Assembly: GCA_963931925.1 (NCBI GenBank)
Contig: OZ007579.1
Span: 53,262,757-53,326,756, forward strand
DNA: 64,000 bases
Reading direction: 5' to 3'
Source: Onchidella celtica
Lineage: Eukaryota; Mollusca; Gastropoda; Systellommatophora; Onchidiidae
Each line of letters starts with the position of its first letter. Within the stretch, counting starts at the first letter, position 1. The translations under genes were made by a program, and so were the position numbers. Positions 31,771 to 44,465 of this stretch are shown one piece after another. A model generated the notes under the pieces. The model searched no databases. It was not told the origin of the DNA and saw only the letters and a program-made list of their open reading frames with translations.

Positions 31771-32975
31771 CTGTGTCCATTTGATTACGTACACTCTGCT
31801 TGTGTGAGCAACGTGATTATTCATCTCAAACTACACTGACTTTTTGCAGCATTCCAACTAGTGGTGCAAATGTTATGTAAAATAACTTTGTCTGAAGTGC
31901 TTCCTCAGAATAGTTTGTGTTGCTTATCAGCTTTGGTTGACTAAGTGGCTGATTACGTTACTCATTAAACCAATCATCGTGTATAAATTTATCTAAACTC
32001 CTCAGTTTGTCACTACCCTATATATGTCAGTGTTGGCGATTCCGTACTTGATTGGAAAAATACACACGTATCTCTCTATACTATTCTAATATTATTCTTC
32101 CTTCTTCCCTCCCTCACGTTTCAATAGATGCTGGCCCCAGACATTATGGCAGAAACGATACTCTATTGCGCACACGTCTGAGAGCATACTTCTGACTCTA
32201 GTGTATACTATAAGTTTTTTTGCTATAGACAGACTAGAACGGGATGTAGGTCAAGTCATTGTGCACCCTGTGGTGCCCCGAGACAAGACACAAGGAGGGC
32301 AAGTTTTAGACGGATAGTTTGAGAAATGCTGCGCTTTTACTGTATACTACATGTACTATTTATAGTGTGGGCTATAATTGATAGTCCTTTGCCCTCCTTT
32401 TATATGCAGTGGCGCAGCCCTAGGTGGCCCCGAGAATTGCCGCCATCATTTAGTGAAAAAGAAGAGAGGTGGCACAGCGGAGTGCCCTCCCTTGTCTTAG
32501 AAGTAGCTTTATGAATGCATCGTGCGTGTATTTTATAATGAAACTCTTTGTAATTAAAAAAAAACAACAGCAGCTATTGCCTGAAACTTGAATAAACACA
32601 AGAGGTCGATACAAAAGAGACCAGCTTAGATCAGCTGACATAAAGGAAAATTACGTGTAATGGATTATTTTTTAAATTGTTATTTAGACTGTGGTGTGAA
32701 AACTGCACCACAATGAATTACATGTAATACTTCCAGCACTTTAAAAAAAAAAACCAAACAAAAACAACTAGATAAGATAAGAGGGCTAAAACTTAAAAGA
32801 GTTAAAGGCTTACACATTATGTAGACTTATGTATCTAATTAACACATACAATGCAGTTCAGAATGTTAAGCTTGTGATATTTGCTGTAAAACCCCAGAGA
32901 GCTCTTGGGATACACGCACATAATTATATTGTGTTTTAGAAATTAAAAAAACAACAACATATTGATCAGAGGAAA
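31771..32975. other. intergenic, no gene seen
   Basis: No recognisable genes or element ends were found. Confidence 0.35.
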
Positions 32976-33350
32976 ATGGCATCCCGTGTTTTGAAAGGCC
33001 AAAGAAACTTGTCCCAATCTGTGGCCAACGGTCAGTCCATCATTTTAATAAACTCATCCAACAACTCCTTCACTTCATCCAGCACTTTTCCTTCTCTACA
33101 TCTTACCCCCCCCCCCCCACCAATATCTATCTGTCTATCTTATCTTACTCTTCTCCCTCTCTCTATTTATCCCTCTATCTTTCTCTCTCTCTCTGTCTCT
33201 CTCACTCTTTCTCTTCCACCCTCCCCCCTCTCTCTCTGTGTCTCCCTCTCACTCTCTCTTCAGGTGGCCAGTGAATTATTAAAACTTGCTGGGCTTACCG
33301 CAATGTATGTGAACCGAAGTGTGTTGAGATACGCTCGTCAGATACAATAG
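32976..33350 (+). other. 124-codon ORF containing a pyrimidine tract, doubtful
   Basis: The frame opens MASRVLKGQRNLSQSVANG with a plausible start context (GAAAATGG). It crosses a low-complexity pyrimidine tract (33090-33262) and ends VASELLKLAGLTAMYVNRSV and then RYARQIQ. The tract followed by TTCAG at 33262 looks like a splice acceptor, so the two ends could belong to different exons. I found no donor that joins them in frame. The family is unrecognised. Confidence 0.2.
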
Positions 33351-34737
33351 CGTCCTATACAGTTTTGTATTTCACCGGGCCCTTTTTTTAGCACGATTAT
33401 AGATTTTCTTCGCCTACCTGAACTTTTATTGTAGCGTGTTAACGTGCACTAACCAAAGATATGCAAATTCCGCCCCGAGAGAATCTCAATAGAGCTTTTG
33501 CGGCACATTCATATTAGCTGTGACTAAGAACTTGCCCTACTTCACGGCTGTTCACACATACACCACAACACTCAAGATAGTATCGCTTTGCTACCATCAG
33601 CACGATATTACAGAAGGGCCCACCGGGAAAATTATCGATCCCCGTACATTGAAGGACATACAGGCCCATAATTCTGTATACATGTGATTTCTCTGTGGCG
33701 ACATGAAATACGGGAGACGGACGAGTGAAGGCAAAGTTAATGCGGGCTAGCAAGGATATTGATGGATGTCTGTGGCCATCCTTATCTACAAGTGACGTAT
33801 CCCGCCTAAAGCCAAACAGTGTAAGTAGTGAATTGACATATCATGTTTAAGGTGTTACACCGAGACTTTTCAAGTTTTCTTTTATGTGGAGTTCTTGGCC
33901 TCAATGTCAGAAGTTAATTCAGTTTACTTGTAGGTGATTTTGACTGACTCCAGTCCTAGACAGTTGGACTGGACCATCATTACCGGACATTTCCATGTGC
34001 CAGTACGCGTATTACCATGATTGACCTGTCACTGTCCCTTATCTTGACAGAACTATCCTGTACGCAGGGCCGTTGGGAAGGACATGAAAAATGGTAGCTT
34101 TTCAGAAAAAAAAAATCCTGACAGGTTTTAGGATAAAAGTCTTCTCCAGAAACATGCAAGACCGTGGTGACAGTACGCACATTAAATAGTAATATACAAT
34201 GTGATAGGTAAAGTGTGTTCCGGTGTTTCAACTGATTAGTTTTCACCTTTCTGTGGAAATTATAAGTGACAGTTTCACTTCGTCTTTCTAGAGCCTTGGT
34301 ATGTCCTTACTGAAGATGCCATATGGTTGGCAGGTCCGCCACGTCACACTAACACAAACTCTGATCTCTTGGTTTGATCAGTGCAAATGCTTGTACAGTG
34401 AAAGAAACACCCCGAGATGTACAGCATAGGTCAGAATAATAACCCTTATCTTTTGTCTAGAGTTCAGTTCTTCATGCGCTGTGAGCAGCTCAACCGTGAA
34501 CACCGACAGGAATAGCCATCCTATAGTGGCCAGTGTCAGACACATTGACCCCCTAGCTGACCTCTTAATTGCAATGAGGACTGTGACGTCATACTGTTGT
34601 TTGCACGGTGATGAAAACTAAGAATTTTGTTTTTCTCCCAGCTCACACACACAGGAGATTGCATTTGACACGCGTTCATTTTGGTGCAGTTTCTCAATTT
34701 TTCATAGCTGGCTGGCGCTTATGAGATCTGAAGCTGC
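33351..34737. other. intergenic, no gene seen
   Basis: Only short unrecognised open frames are present. Confidence 0.35.

Positions 34738-34774
<37 letters not shown>
34738..34774 (+). repeat. (ATAG)n microsatellite
   Basis: About nine tetranucleotide copies. Confidence 0.95.
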
Positions 34775-34904
34775 CGTTATCGAAACTACTCACTGAAAAA
34801 AAAATGGCAGAGAGATATAAACTAGCTTGCCGGGTCACGTGCGTTTATCATAATAATGATTTAAAAAAAAGGGTCATTGGTTTGCTTATTTTCTTCCCTT
34901 CTCC

Positions 34905-35010
34905 CTCGTCTGTCTGTCTGTCTCTCTCTCCCTGTATCTGTCTCTCTCTCTCTCTTTCTGTTTCTCTCTCTCTGGGTCTGTCTGTCTGATTGTCTCTCTC
35001 TCTCTCTCTG
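34905..35010 (+). repeat. imperfect (CT)n/(CTGT)n tract
   Basis: Pyrimidine-rich repeats of CTCT and CTGT. Overlapping open frames are artefacts. Confidence 0.85.
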
Positions 35011-36108
35011 GAGTCCAGTATTATGTAATTGACTCAGCTGTGTCACCGTGACATCTTCGTTCAAAAGCCCAGTATTACCCATAGTTTAACATGCCACAGA
35101 AAGCTACCATACAACTATGACACGTGCTAAAGCAGACGTAGCCCACAATTCACTTGTCACAACCTGAAACTGAGAACGAGAATAACAAATGTTAAAATTC
35201 CGGATCGGTGTACAGGTCGGTGGACGAGATAGACAAACAAACCCGCGAGTAGGTGATTTGTCTGATAGGGTTTCCATGGCCTCAGGGCAGAGATCTACAT
35301 CCATTGTGGTCTCTTCCCAACCCTTGGACAGTCGCAAGGCAGAACCGCTTGATGCCGTATCCGACTTTTTCAACCACTGACCAAAAAGGTAAGCTAAATA
35401 CGTGTATTGATTGTTCAAGCTCCCTACTCAGTTTGAGTTAACCTGAAAGTTGTTGGGACAGAATAAATCCGTATAGAAAACATCCGATCAATATCATAAT
35501 AAATTTATCTATAATAGCATTGTATTTCTCTCCCTGTCACCTGCGGGTGTTGGACGTAAATACAGAAACTTTTGTACCAATATTTGCATGCATGACGTGT
35601 GCATAAAGTAACGGAAGGCAGAAGTTAAAAATAATGTAAAACTTTGTGCAAGTTCAAAGGTCAGGTGTTGTAAACGAACACCTTAAAGTGTAGACTTTTG
35701 TTAAAACTAGCATGAGGCCGATTCACGAGCCAGAGATGGTTTAGTGATGGGAAATCTGGAGTTTACAATGCAGAAAAGAATGCAACATACACACACACAC
35801 ACCCACACACACACACACACACGCACACATACGCACATACACACACACACAGACCAATAATTCCAGAACAAAGAATTAAACTTTTGTTGATGCGCGACAC
35901 GCTCTCTCTTCCTACGCCACACCCCCGTTTATCAGTTGAAGCTCCAGGCCGCAATGTTGAAGTGGAGCTGCCACCCCCGCCCGATAGGCCAGCGGTACCA
36001 AATGATACTAGAAATGATAAGACAGGACAGCTACCCCCCCCCCCCCCCCGAAATCAAACCGCCCCTTCCCAGGAGTAGGGGTGGGGATGGGTGGAAGATA
36101 TGGGTCAT
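35011..36108. other. intergenic; (CA)n tract, no supported gene
   Basis: An imperfect (CA)n tract lies at about 35788-35850, and a long C run at about 36033-36049. A 63-codon frame at 35189-35380 and an overlapping minus-strand frame are unrecognised. Confidence 0.4.
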
Positions 36109-36122
36109 GTTGAGAACCACTG
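36109..36122 (-). mobile_element. possible hAT terminal inverted repeat end
   Basis: GTTGAGAACCACTG is the complement of CAGTGGTTCTCAAC, a common terminus of hAT elements. I could not find the partner end or an 8-bp duplication nearby, so this may be an orphan end or chance. Confidence 0.3.
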
Positions 36123-36156
36123 ATCTGGTGTCTGTGATAATCCAACTGGACAGGCG

Positions 36157-37809
36157 GTGCACACTAACCCCGGTGGAGTGCAGACAAACACCGCTGGAGT
36201 GCACACTAACACCACTACAATGCACACTAAAACCGCTGGAGTGATCACTAAAACCGCTGGAGTGCACACTAACACCGCTGGAGTGCACACTAACAACACT
36301 GGAATGCACACTAAAACCGCTGGAGTGCACACTAACACGGCTGGAGTGCACACTAACACCACTGGAATGCACACTAACACCGCTGGAGTGCACACTAACA
36401 ACATTGGAATGCACACTAAAACCGCTGGAGTGCACACTAACACCACTGGAGTGCACACTAACACCACTGGAGTGTAATAACACCACTGGAATGCACACTA
36501 ACATCACTGGAATGCACACTAAAACCGCTGGAGTGCACACTAACACCACTGGAATGCACACTAACATCACTGGAGTGCACACTAACACCACTGGAGTGCA
36601 CACTAACACCACTGGAGTGTAATAACACCACTGGAATGCACACTAACACCGCTGGAGTGCACACTAACACCACTGGAATGCCCACTAACACCACTGGAGT
36701 GCACACTAACACCACTGGAGTGCACACTAACACCGCTGGAGTGCACACTAACACCACTGCAATGCACAGTAACACCGCTGGAGTGCACACTAACAATACT
36801 GGAATGCCCACTAACACCACTGGAATGCACACTAACACCGCTGGAGTGCACACTAACACCACTGGAGTGCACACTAACACCGCTGGAGTGCACAATAAAA
36901 CCGCTGGAGTGCACACTAATACCACTGGAGTGCACACTAACACCACTGGAATGCACACTAACACCACTGGAGTGCACACTAACACCACTGGAATGCACAC
37001 TAAAACCGCTGGAGTGCACATTAAAACCACTGGAATGCAAACTAACACCACTGGAATGCACACTAACATCACTGGAATGCACACTAACATCACTGGAATG
37101 CACACTAAAACCGCTGGAGTGCACACTAACACCACTGGAGTGCACACTAACACCACTGGAGTGCACACTAACACCACTGGAGTGCACACTAACACCGCTG
37201 GAGTGCACACTAACACCACTGCAATGCACAGTAACACCGCTGGAGTGCACACTAACAATACTGGAATGCCCACTAACACCACTGGAATGCACACTAACAC
37301 CGCTGGAGTGCACACTGACACCACTGGAGTGCACACTAACACCGCTGGAGTGCACAATAAAACCGCTGGAGTGCACACTAATACCACTGGAGTGCACACT
37401 AACACCACTGGAATGCACACTAACACCACTGGAGTGCACACTAACACCACTGGAATGCACACTAAAACCGCTGGAGTGCACATTAAAACCACTGGAATGC
37501 AAACTAACACCACTGGAATGCACACTAACATCACTGGAATGCACACTAACATCACTGGAATGCACACTAAAACCGCTGGAGTGCACACTAACACCACTGG
37601 AGTGCACACTAACACCACTGGAGTGTAATAACACCACTGGAATGCACACTAACACCACTGAAATGCACACTAACACGGCTGGAGTGCACACTAACACGGC
37701 TGGAGTGCACACTAACACGGCTGGAGTGCACACTAACACGGTTGGGGTGCACACTACCGCTGGAGTGCACACTAACACGGCTGGAGTGCGCACTAACACC
37801 GCTGGAGTT
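36157..37809 (+). repeat. 21-bp satellite, about 79 copies, with 462-bp higher-order repeat
   Basis: The unit contains GTGCACACTAACACCACTGG with variants (CCGCTGG, CATCACTGG, AAAACCGC and others). A block of 22 units repeats: CAATGCACAGTAACACCGCT occurs at 36760 and again at 37222, 462 bp apart. The unit length is a multiple of three, so frames stay open on both strands for hundreds of codons (for example repeated GVHTNTT or VVLVCTP). These are not treated as genes. Confidence 0.95.
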
Positions 37810-37944
37810 CTCAGTCCTCTAGACATAATGTACAGTTAATTGCACGGGACGTGCCCTACATTAGACTAGACAGCGCATCCACTTTCGTAATGATGGGCCA
37901 TAGCTAAACAAAAGTATTGATATATGTAAAATATCGATATATTG

Positions 37945-38292
<348 letters not shown>

Positions 38293-41200
38293 GTCTCAGT
38301 GTCTGCAAGTCTCAGTGTCTGCAAGTCTCAGTGTCTGCAAGTCTCAGTGTCTGCAAGACTAAGTGTCTGCAAGTCTCAATGTCTGCAAGTCTCAGTGTCT
38401 GCAAGTCTCAGTGTCTGCAAGTCTCAGTGTCTGCAAGACTAAGTGTCTGCAAGTCTCAATGTCTGCAAGTCTCAGTGTCTGCAAGTCTCAATGTCTGCAA
38501 GTCTCAGTGTCTGCAAGTCTAATTGTCTGCAAGTCTCAGTGTCTGCAAGTCTCAGTGTCTGCAAGACTCAGTGTCTGCAAGTCTCAATGTCTGCAAGTCT
38601 CAGTGTCTGCAAGTCTCAGTGTCTGCAAGTCTCAATGTCTGCAAGTCTCAGTGTCTGCAAGTCTCAGTGTCTGCAAGTCTCAGTGTCTGCAAGTCTCAAT
38701 GTCTGCAAGTCTCAATGTCTGCAAGTCTAATTGTCTGCAAGTCTCAGTGTCTGCAAGTCTCAATGTCTGCAAGTCTCAGTGTCTGCAAGTCTCAGTGTCT
38801 GCAAGTCTCAATGTCTGCAAGTCTAATTGTCTGCAAGTCTCAGTGTCTGCAAGTCTCAGTGTCTGCAAGTCTCAGTGTCTGCAAGTCTCAGTGTCTGCAA
38901 GTCTCAGTGCCTGCAAGTCTCAGTGTCTGCAAGTCTCAATGTCTGCAAGTCTCAATGTCTGCAAGTCTCAGTGTCTGCAAGTCTCAGTGTCTACAAGTCT
39001 CAGTGTCTGAAAGTCTCAGTGTCTGCAAGTCTCAGTGTCTGCAAGTCTCAGTGTCTGCAAGTCTCAATGTCTGCAAGTCTCAGTGTCTGCAAGTCTCAGT
39101 GTCTGCAAGTCTCAGTGTCTGCAAGTCTCAGTGTCTGCAAGTCTCAGCGTCTGCAAGTCTCAATGTCTGCAAGTCTCAGTGTCTGCAAGTCTCAGTGTCT
39201 GCAAGTCTCAATGTCTGCAAGTCTCAGTGTCTGCAAGTCTCAGTGTCTGCAAGTCTCAGTGTCTGCAAGTCTCAATGTCTGCAAGTCTCAGTGTCTGCAA
39301 GTCTCAATGTCTGCAAGTCTCAGTGTCTGCTAGTCTCAGTGTCTGCAAGTCTCAGTGTCTGCAAGTCTCAGTGTCTGCAAGTCTCAGTGTCTGCAAGTCT
39401 CAGTGTCTGCAAGTCTCAATGTCTGCAAGTCTCAATGTCTGCAAGTCTCAGTGTCTGCAAGTCTCAGTGTCGGCAAGTCTCAATGTCTGCAAGTCTCAGT
39501 GTCTGCAAGTCTCAATGTCTGCAAGTCTCAGTGTCTGCAAGTCTCAGTGTCTGCAAGTCTCAGTGTCTGCAAGTCTCAATGTCTGCAAGTCTCAGTGTCT
39601 GCAAGTCTCAATGTCTGCAAGTCTCAGTGTCTGCAAGTCTCAGTGTCTGCAAGTCTCAATGTCTGCAAGTCTCAGTGTCTGCAAGTCTCAGTGTCTGCAA
39701 GTCTCAATGTCTGCAAGTCTCAATGTCTGCAAGTCTCAGTGTCTGCAAGTCTCAGTGTCTGCAAGTCTCAGTGTCTGCAAGTCTCAATGTCTGCAAGACT
39801 CAGTGTCTGCAAGTCTCAGTGTCTGCAAGTCTCAGTGTCTGCAAGACTCAGTGTCTGCAAGTCTCAATGTCTGCAAGACTCAGTGTCTGCAAGTCTCAGT
39901 GTCTGCAAGTCTCAGTGTCTGCAAGTCTCAGTGTCTGCAAGTCTCAGTGTCTGCAAGTCTCAATGTCTGCAAGTCTCAATGTCTGCAAGTCTCAGTGTCT
40001 GCAAGTCTCAGTGTCTGCAAGTCTCAATGTCTGCAAGTCTCAGTGTCTGCAAGTCTCAATGTCTGCAAGTCTCAGTGTCTGCAAGTCTCAGTGTCTGCAA
40101 GTCTCAGTGTCTGCAAGTCTCAATGTCTGCAAGTCTCAGTGTCTGGAAGTCTCAATGTCTGCAAGTCTCAGTGTCTGCAAGTCTCAGTGTCTGCAAGTCT
40201 CAATGTCTGCAAGTCTCAGTGTCTGCAAGTCTCAGTGTCTGCAAGTCTCAATGTCTGCAAGTCTCAATGTCTGCAATTCTCAGTGTCTGCAAGTCTCAGT
40301 GTCTGCAAGTCTCAGTGTCTGCAAGTCTCAGTGTCTGCAAGTCTCAGTGTCTGCAAGACTCAGTGTCTGCAAGTCTCAATGTCTGCAAGACTCAGTGTCT
40401 GCAAGTCTCAATGTCTGCAAGTCTCAGTGTCTGCAAGTCTCAATGTCTGCAAGACTCAGTGTCTGCAAGTCTCAGTGTCTGCAAGTCTCAGTGTCTGCAA
40501 GTCTCAGTGTCTGCAAGTCTCAGTGTCTGCAAGTCTCAGTGTCTGCAAGTCTCAATGTCTGCAAGTCTCAGTGTCTGCAAGTCTCAATGTCTGCAAGTCT
40601 CAGTGTCTGCAAGTCTCAGTGTCTGCAAGTCTCAATGTCTGCAAGTCTCAGTGTCTGCAAGTCTCAGTGTCTGCAAGTCTCAATGTCTGCAAGTCTCAGT
40701 GTCTGCAAGTCTCAATGTCTGCAAGTCTCAGTGTCTGCAAGTCTCAATGTCTGCAAGTCTCAATGTCTGCAAGTCTCAATGTCTGCAAGTCTCAGTGTCT
40801 GCAAGTCTCAGTGTCTGGAAGTCTCAATGTCTGCAAGTCTCAGTGTCTGCAAGTCTCAGTGTCTGCAAGTCTCAATGTCTGCAAGTCTCAGTGTCTGCAA
40901 GTCTCAGTGTCTGCAAGTCTCAATGTCTGCAAGTCTCAATGTCTGCAATTCTCAGTGTCTGCAAGTCTCAGTGTCTGCAAGTCTCAGTGTCTGCAAGTCT
41001 CAGTGTCTGCAAGTCTCAGTGTCTGCAAGACTCAGTGTCTGCAAGTCTCAATGTCTGCAAGACTCAGTGTCTGCAAGTCTCAATGTCTGCAAGTCTCAGT
41101 GTCTGCAAGTCTCAATGTCTGCAAGACTCAGTGTCTGCAAGTCTCAGTGTCTGCAAGTCTCAGTGTCTGCAAGTCTCAGTGTCTGCAAGTCTCAGTGTCT

Positions 41201-41715
41201 GCAAGTCTCAGTGTCTGCAAGTCTCAGTGTCTGCAAGTCTCAGTGTCTGCAAGTCTCAATGTCTGCAAGTCTCAGTGTCTGCAAGTCTCAATGTCTGCAA
41301 GTCTCAGTGTCTGCAAGTCTCAGTGTCTGCAAGTCTCAATGTCTGCAAGTCTCAGTGTCTGCAAGTCTCAGTGTCTGCAAGTCTCAATGTCTGCAAGTCT
41401 CAGTGTCTGCAAGTCTCAATGTCTGCAAGTCTCAGTGTCTGCAAGTCTCAATGTCTGCAAGTCTCAATGTCTGCAAGTCTCAATGTCTGCAAGTCTCAGT
41501 GTCTGCAAGTCTCAGTGTCTGCAAGTCTCAATGTCTGCAAGTCTCAATGTCTGCAAGTCTCAGTGTCTGCAAGACTCAGTGTCTGCAAGTCTCAGTGTCT
41601 GCAAGTCTCAATGTCTGCAAGTCTCAGTGTCTGCAAGTCTCAGTGTCTGCAAGTCTCAATGTCTGCAAGTCTCAGTGTCTGCAAGTCTCAGTGTCTGCAA
41701 ATCTCAGTGTCTGCT
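38293..41715 (+). repeat. 16-bp satellite, about 214 copies, with 672-bp higher-order repeat
   Basis: The unit is GTCTCAGTGTCTGCAA, with a frequent G-to-A variant (CAATG) and rarer changes. Sixteen is not a multiple of three, so each plus-strand frame cycles through the unit every 48 bp. The unit lacks stops in all three frames, which gives overlapping open frames of up to 1067 codons reading SASLSVCKSQCLQVSV. Rare variants mark a larger period: TCTGGAAG at 40142 and 40814, and CTGCAATTCT at 40271 and 40943, are both 672 bp (42 units) apart. Confidence 0.97.
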
Positions 41716-44161
41716 ACAATAAATAAGACAAAGTTCTCCCGTCCATCCCCTCCATCCCCCACACACACAGACACTCGTACACACACAGAACAATTTTCTC
41801 TCTCACATCCACACACATATACAAGCACAAACACACGTTCATTACACATAGAGTCAGACACTTTGTGTTCTCAGCCTGAATCGGATGGAATCTTGATTAT
41901 CCCCCCCCCCCACCTCACCTTCACCCCATTTTATTTCCACACACACACGCTATCACTTGAGTCTTCGAAATTTCCTGTTCGTGGACTTCATTAGCACTAA
42001 TTAATCAGGCAGGGGAGAACATAATCATTATTGTATCCCCAGACAGATTCCTCCCCCTCCCCTCAAATCTCTTCTATCCTCTTGTTACAATCCACTTCAT
42101 TATCCTTTCTAATAGTAGAGTCATTTAGGTTGTTTTTTTTTTTCTATATGAATTGTGCACATTGTGATAAAGGCACCAAACTTTGAATGTGAATAGAATA
42201 CTTCAAAATATACAAAATGTGATATAGAACCACTCTGGGAGATCTCAGAAAACGCCACAGGAACCATTGGAAGTTGACAGACATTTTTTTTATGGGCATG
42301 CGGAAAACAGGAACACCGCCAAGCCAACCAACTGCAAAATATGCACGCGTATGGTATCGTTATCATCAAAACTAGCCAATCCGGGCAAGATATATCTTGC
42401 AAAATAATTTTCCTTGTACCAGGTCCAACTGTAAATCTAGATCAAGGTCATATTAATAATGGCACTTGGATGTGATGCAAACAGTGATAGATCTTTTTGT
42501 TACATCACAGTTCCTTGCAGAATACATACATGTGATCAAGTATAGGCTACTTCCGGCCAGCAATGTGACAAGAGTGGCGGAGGACGCAATTTCCGGTCAC
42601 GCTTTTCGATTTTACTCAGTTAAAATGCGTCTCTTGTTTCGCGGTGTAAAAAAAACGGTGAGTTAATAGTACAAAGACTGGATTTTGTACAAAACGTTGT
42701 TGTCCACGAAACTTATCATAAAAAATTGAAACAGTACACTAAGTTTCATAGTTTTTGATGACGTAATCATGAAGGTTTAGCTGCTGACAAGTTCACCCTC
42801 TAGCTCTACCACAGTAAGTAGATCCGCCCTTCCTATTGCAGTAATCGTACTGTGTGAACAAATAGTATCGCAGTCCTTCACATACACACACAAAAAAAAA
42901 ATGGCGTGTGGCAGCAGAGTGGTGATGAGGCTAAAATGTGGAGAAAAACTATAGGCCACAAAGCCACGTGTTAAAAGGCAACAAAAACAAAACCGTACAA
43001 AGAATTCCAAAAGAAAATTAACGTTCCATCTTCATGGCTTAAGGAATTTATTTTACATTTTTTTTTATTGTATCTAATGCTCGGCCAACATAATGATTTC
43101 TCTTTTTGGCCAATATTTTAGTTCGTTTAATATATTGAACTGAAGCATTCAAATCTGGATCTCACATACTTATGTAGTCTAGTGGCCTTGTAAAACTGCA
43201 GGTTATAGTACTTGGATGAGTGGTCTTGGGCTGATGACATCTTTAACAGTGGATTGTTGACTTTGGTTTAACATGTAATATTACTCACCCCCCCCCCACC
43301 CCCTCACCGCTCTCCATTTGAACGCCGTTACATCGCATAACAATAATTGAATTGAAAAGATTCCCCCAAAGCTGCAGCCCTACCATTTCCAGACCCTATG
43401 AAGAGATTAAGAAACGGAACTGCTTTGAAATAAAAAAAACAACAACAAGCGACCAGACCTAGCCCGGTAGCCGGCACTTTTCACATCTTCACTTTAGTCT
43501 GTAGACTTTAGGGTACTGGTATAGGATTATTAGACTTCGTTCTGCATCTAGTTTCTAGCACAGGTGGTTCTCCATGATCTGTCAGTCAAGAATGACAGGA
43601 TGAATACAATGATATGTTATATAACTTTACTAGCATAAAATTTAACTTTCTGTGGTTAGAATTATAGAAAGATTCTTTAGCACATGATGGAAAACTACCC
43701 ATATAAAATCGCCGACGAACGTGCCACTTCACTTGATATTCAGTGATGAATGGCGACCGCTCTTGCTTGACGTAGCTTTGACGTTGGTAAATATCCGGTA
43801 TGGGTTTACTTTTGTAACTTTTTTCAAAGGGGTAACATTTAATGGTTTGTCCGTTCGTGATACAGATGTTTCGATACAACCCTAGAAAATATTGAAGATT
43901 TCCCTTAAGTCAACTAGAAGCGTGGATGTGTCGTTCACATATTTGTTTTCAGCGCTGCATTGAAATGACAAGAAATGACTTGATGTTGAAGACACCACCA
44001 AAAACGAGTAGCCCAAATCGACCAGTTAAAGTTCCATAGAAGAGCGCAGAACGTCATGAAGCCAGGCAGAAGTTGCAGTTGGCACTTATAAATGTCTTGA
44101 AGAATTCAGAAATCCATTTTGAGAAATAGTAAATCAAGACCTCACTTACCCCTCGACTAAC
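41716..44161. other. intergenic; CA-rich stretch and C runs, no supported gene
   Basis: A CA-rich tract lies at 41760-41960, and C runs lie near 41900 and 43290. A GC-richer island at about 42545-42670 ends in GTGAGT and is discussed as a doubtful first exon. No other gene signals were seen. Confidence 0.35.
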
Positions 44162-44163
44162 GT

Positions 44164-44465
44164 TATGGACCCTTTTCATTTATCGTCCTCCATATCACGT
44201 GATTTGCAAAAAAAATGGCGGCGTGCCTCACTTGTAGGGCGGAAGCGATGGACAACGGTCGAACCATGCTATCCTCTTGTTGGGCACCCAACTGTACAAA
44301 CCCGTTACGTGCTGGTTCTGGCATAAAAATGCATCTTTGCTTAGACTGTGCACATATTCAGATGCCATCACTAAGGCAAGTTGAGGTTTTTGCCCTACAC
44401 GGTGCTTTTCGATGCCGTGCGGCTCCCCGCAAACAACCGTGACGCGGAAATGAAAAGGGTCCATA
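44164..44465 (+). mobile_element. 302-bp TIR element carrying a THAP-like fragment
   Basis: Perfect 18-bp inverted repeats, TATGGACCCTTTTCATTT, lie at 44164-44181 and 44448-44465. If the outer TA is the target duplication, the element proper is 44166-44463. Inside, an ATG at 44215 in an AAAAATGGCGGCG context opens a 75-codon frame with SCWAPNCTN and GIKMH. Confidence 0.75.
44215..44442 (+). pseudogene. THAP-like zinc-finger N-terminal fragment
   Basis: The frame has 75 codons. SSCWAPNCTN followed by GIKMH recalls the start of C2CH THAP fingers (Cx2-4C and then a G-x-x-x-H element). The downstream CxxH and AVPTIF-type motifs of THAP domains are not evident, so the domain is incomplete. THAP domains occur in P-type transposases as well as host proteins. 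A truncated transposase exon inside a TIR element is the simplest reading. Confidence 0.4.

Noticed and set aside
34861-35082. ERERQSDRQTQRE frame
   Set aside because: Low-complexity translation of CT/CTGT repeats on the opposite strand.
36458-37826. Open frames of 330 to 407 codons on both strands
   Set aside because: They arise from a stop-free 21-bp tandem unit whose length is a multiple of three. No start context, splice signals or family support.
38523-41994. Open frames of 879 to 1067 codons in all three plus-strand frames
   Set aside because: They are translations of the 16-bp satellite, whose unit has no stop in any forward frame. Three overlapping giant genes are not credible.
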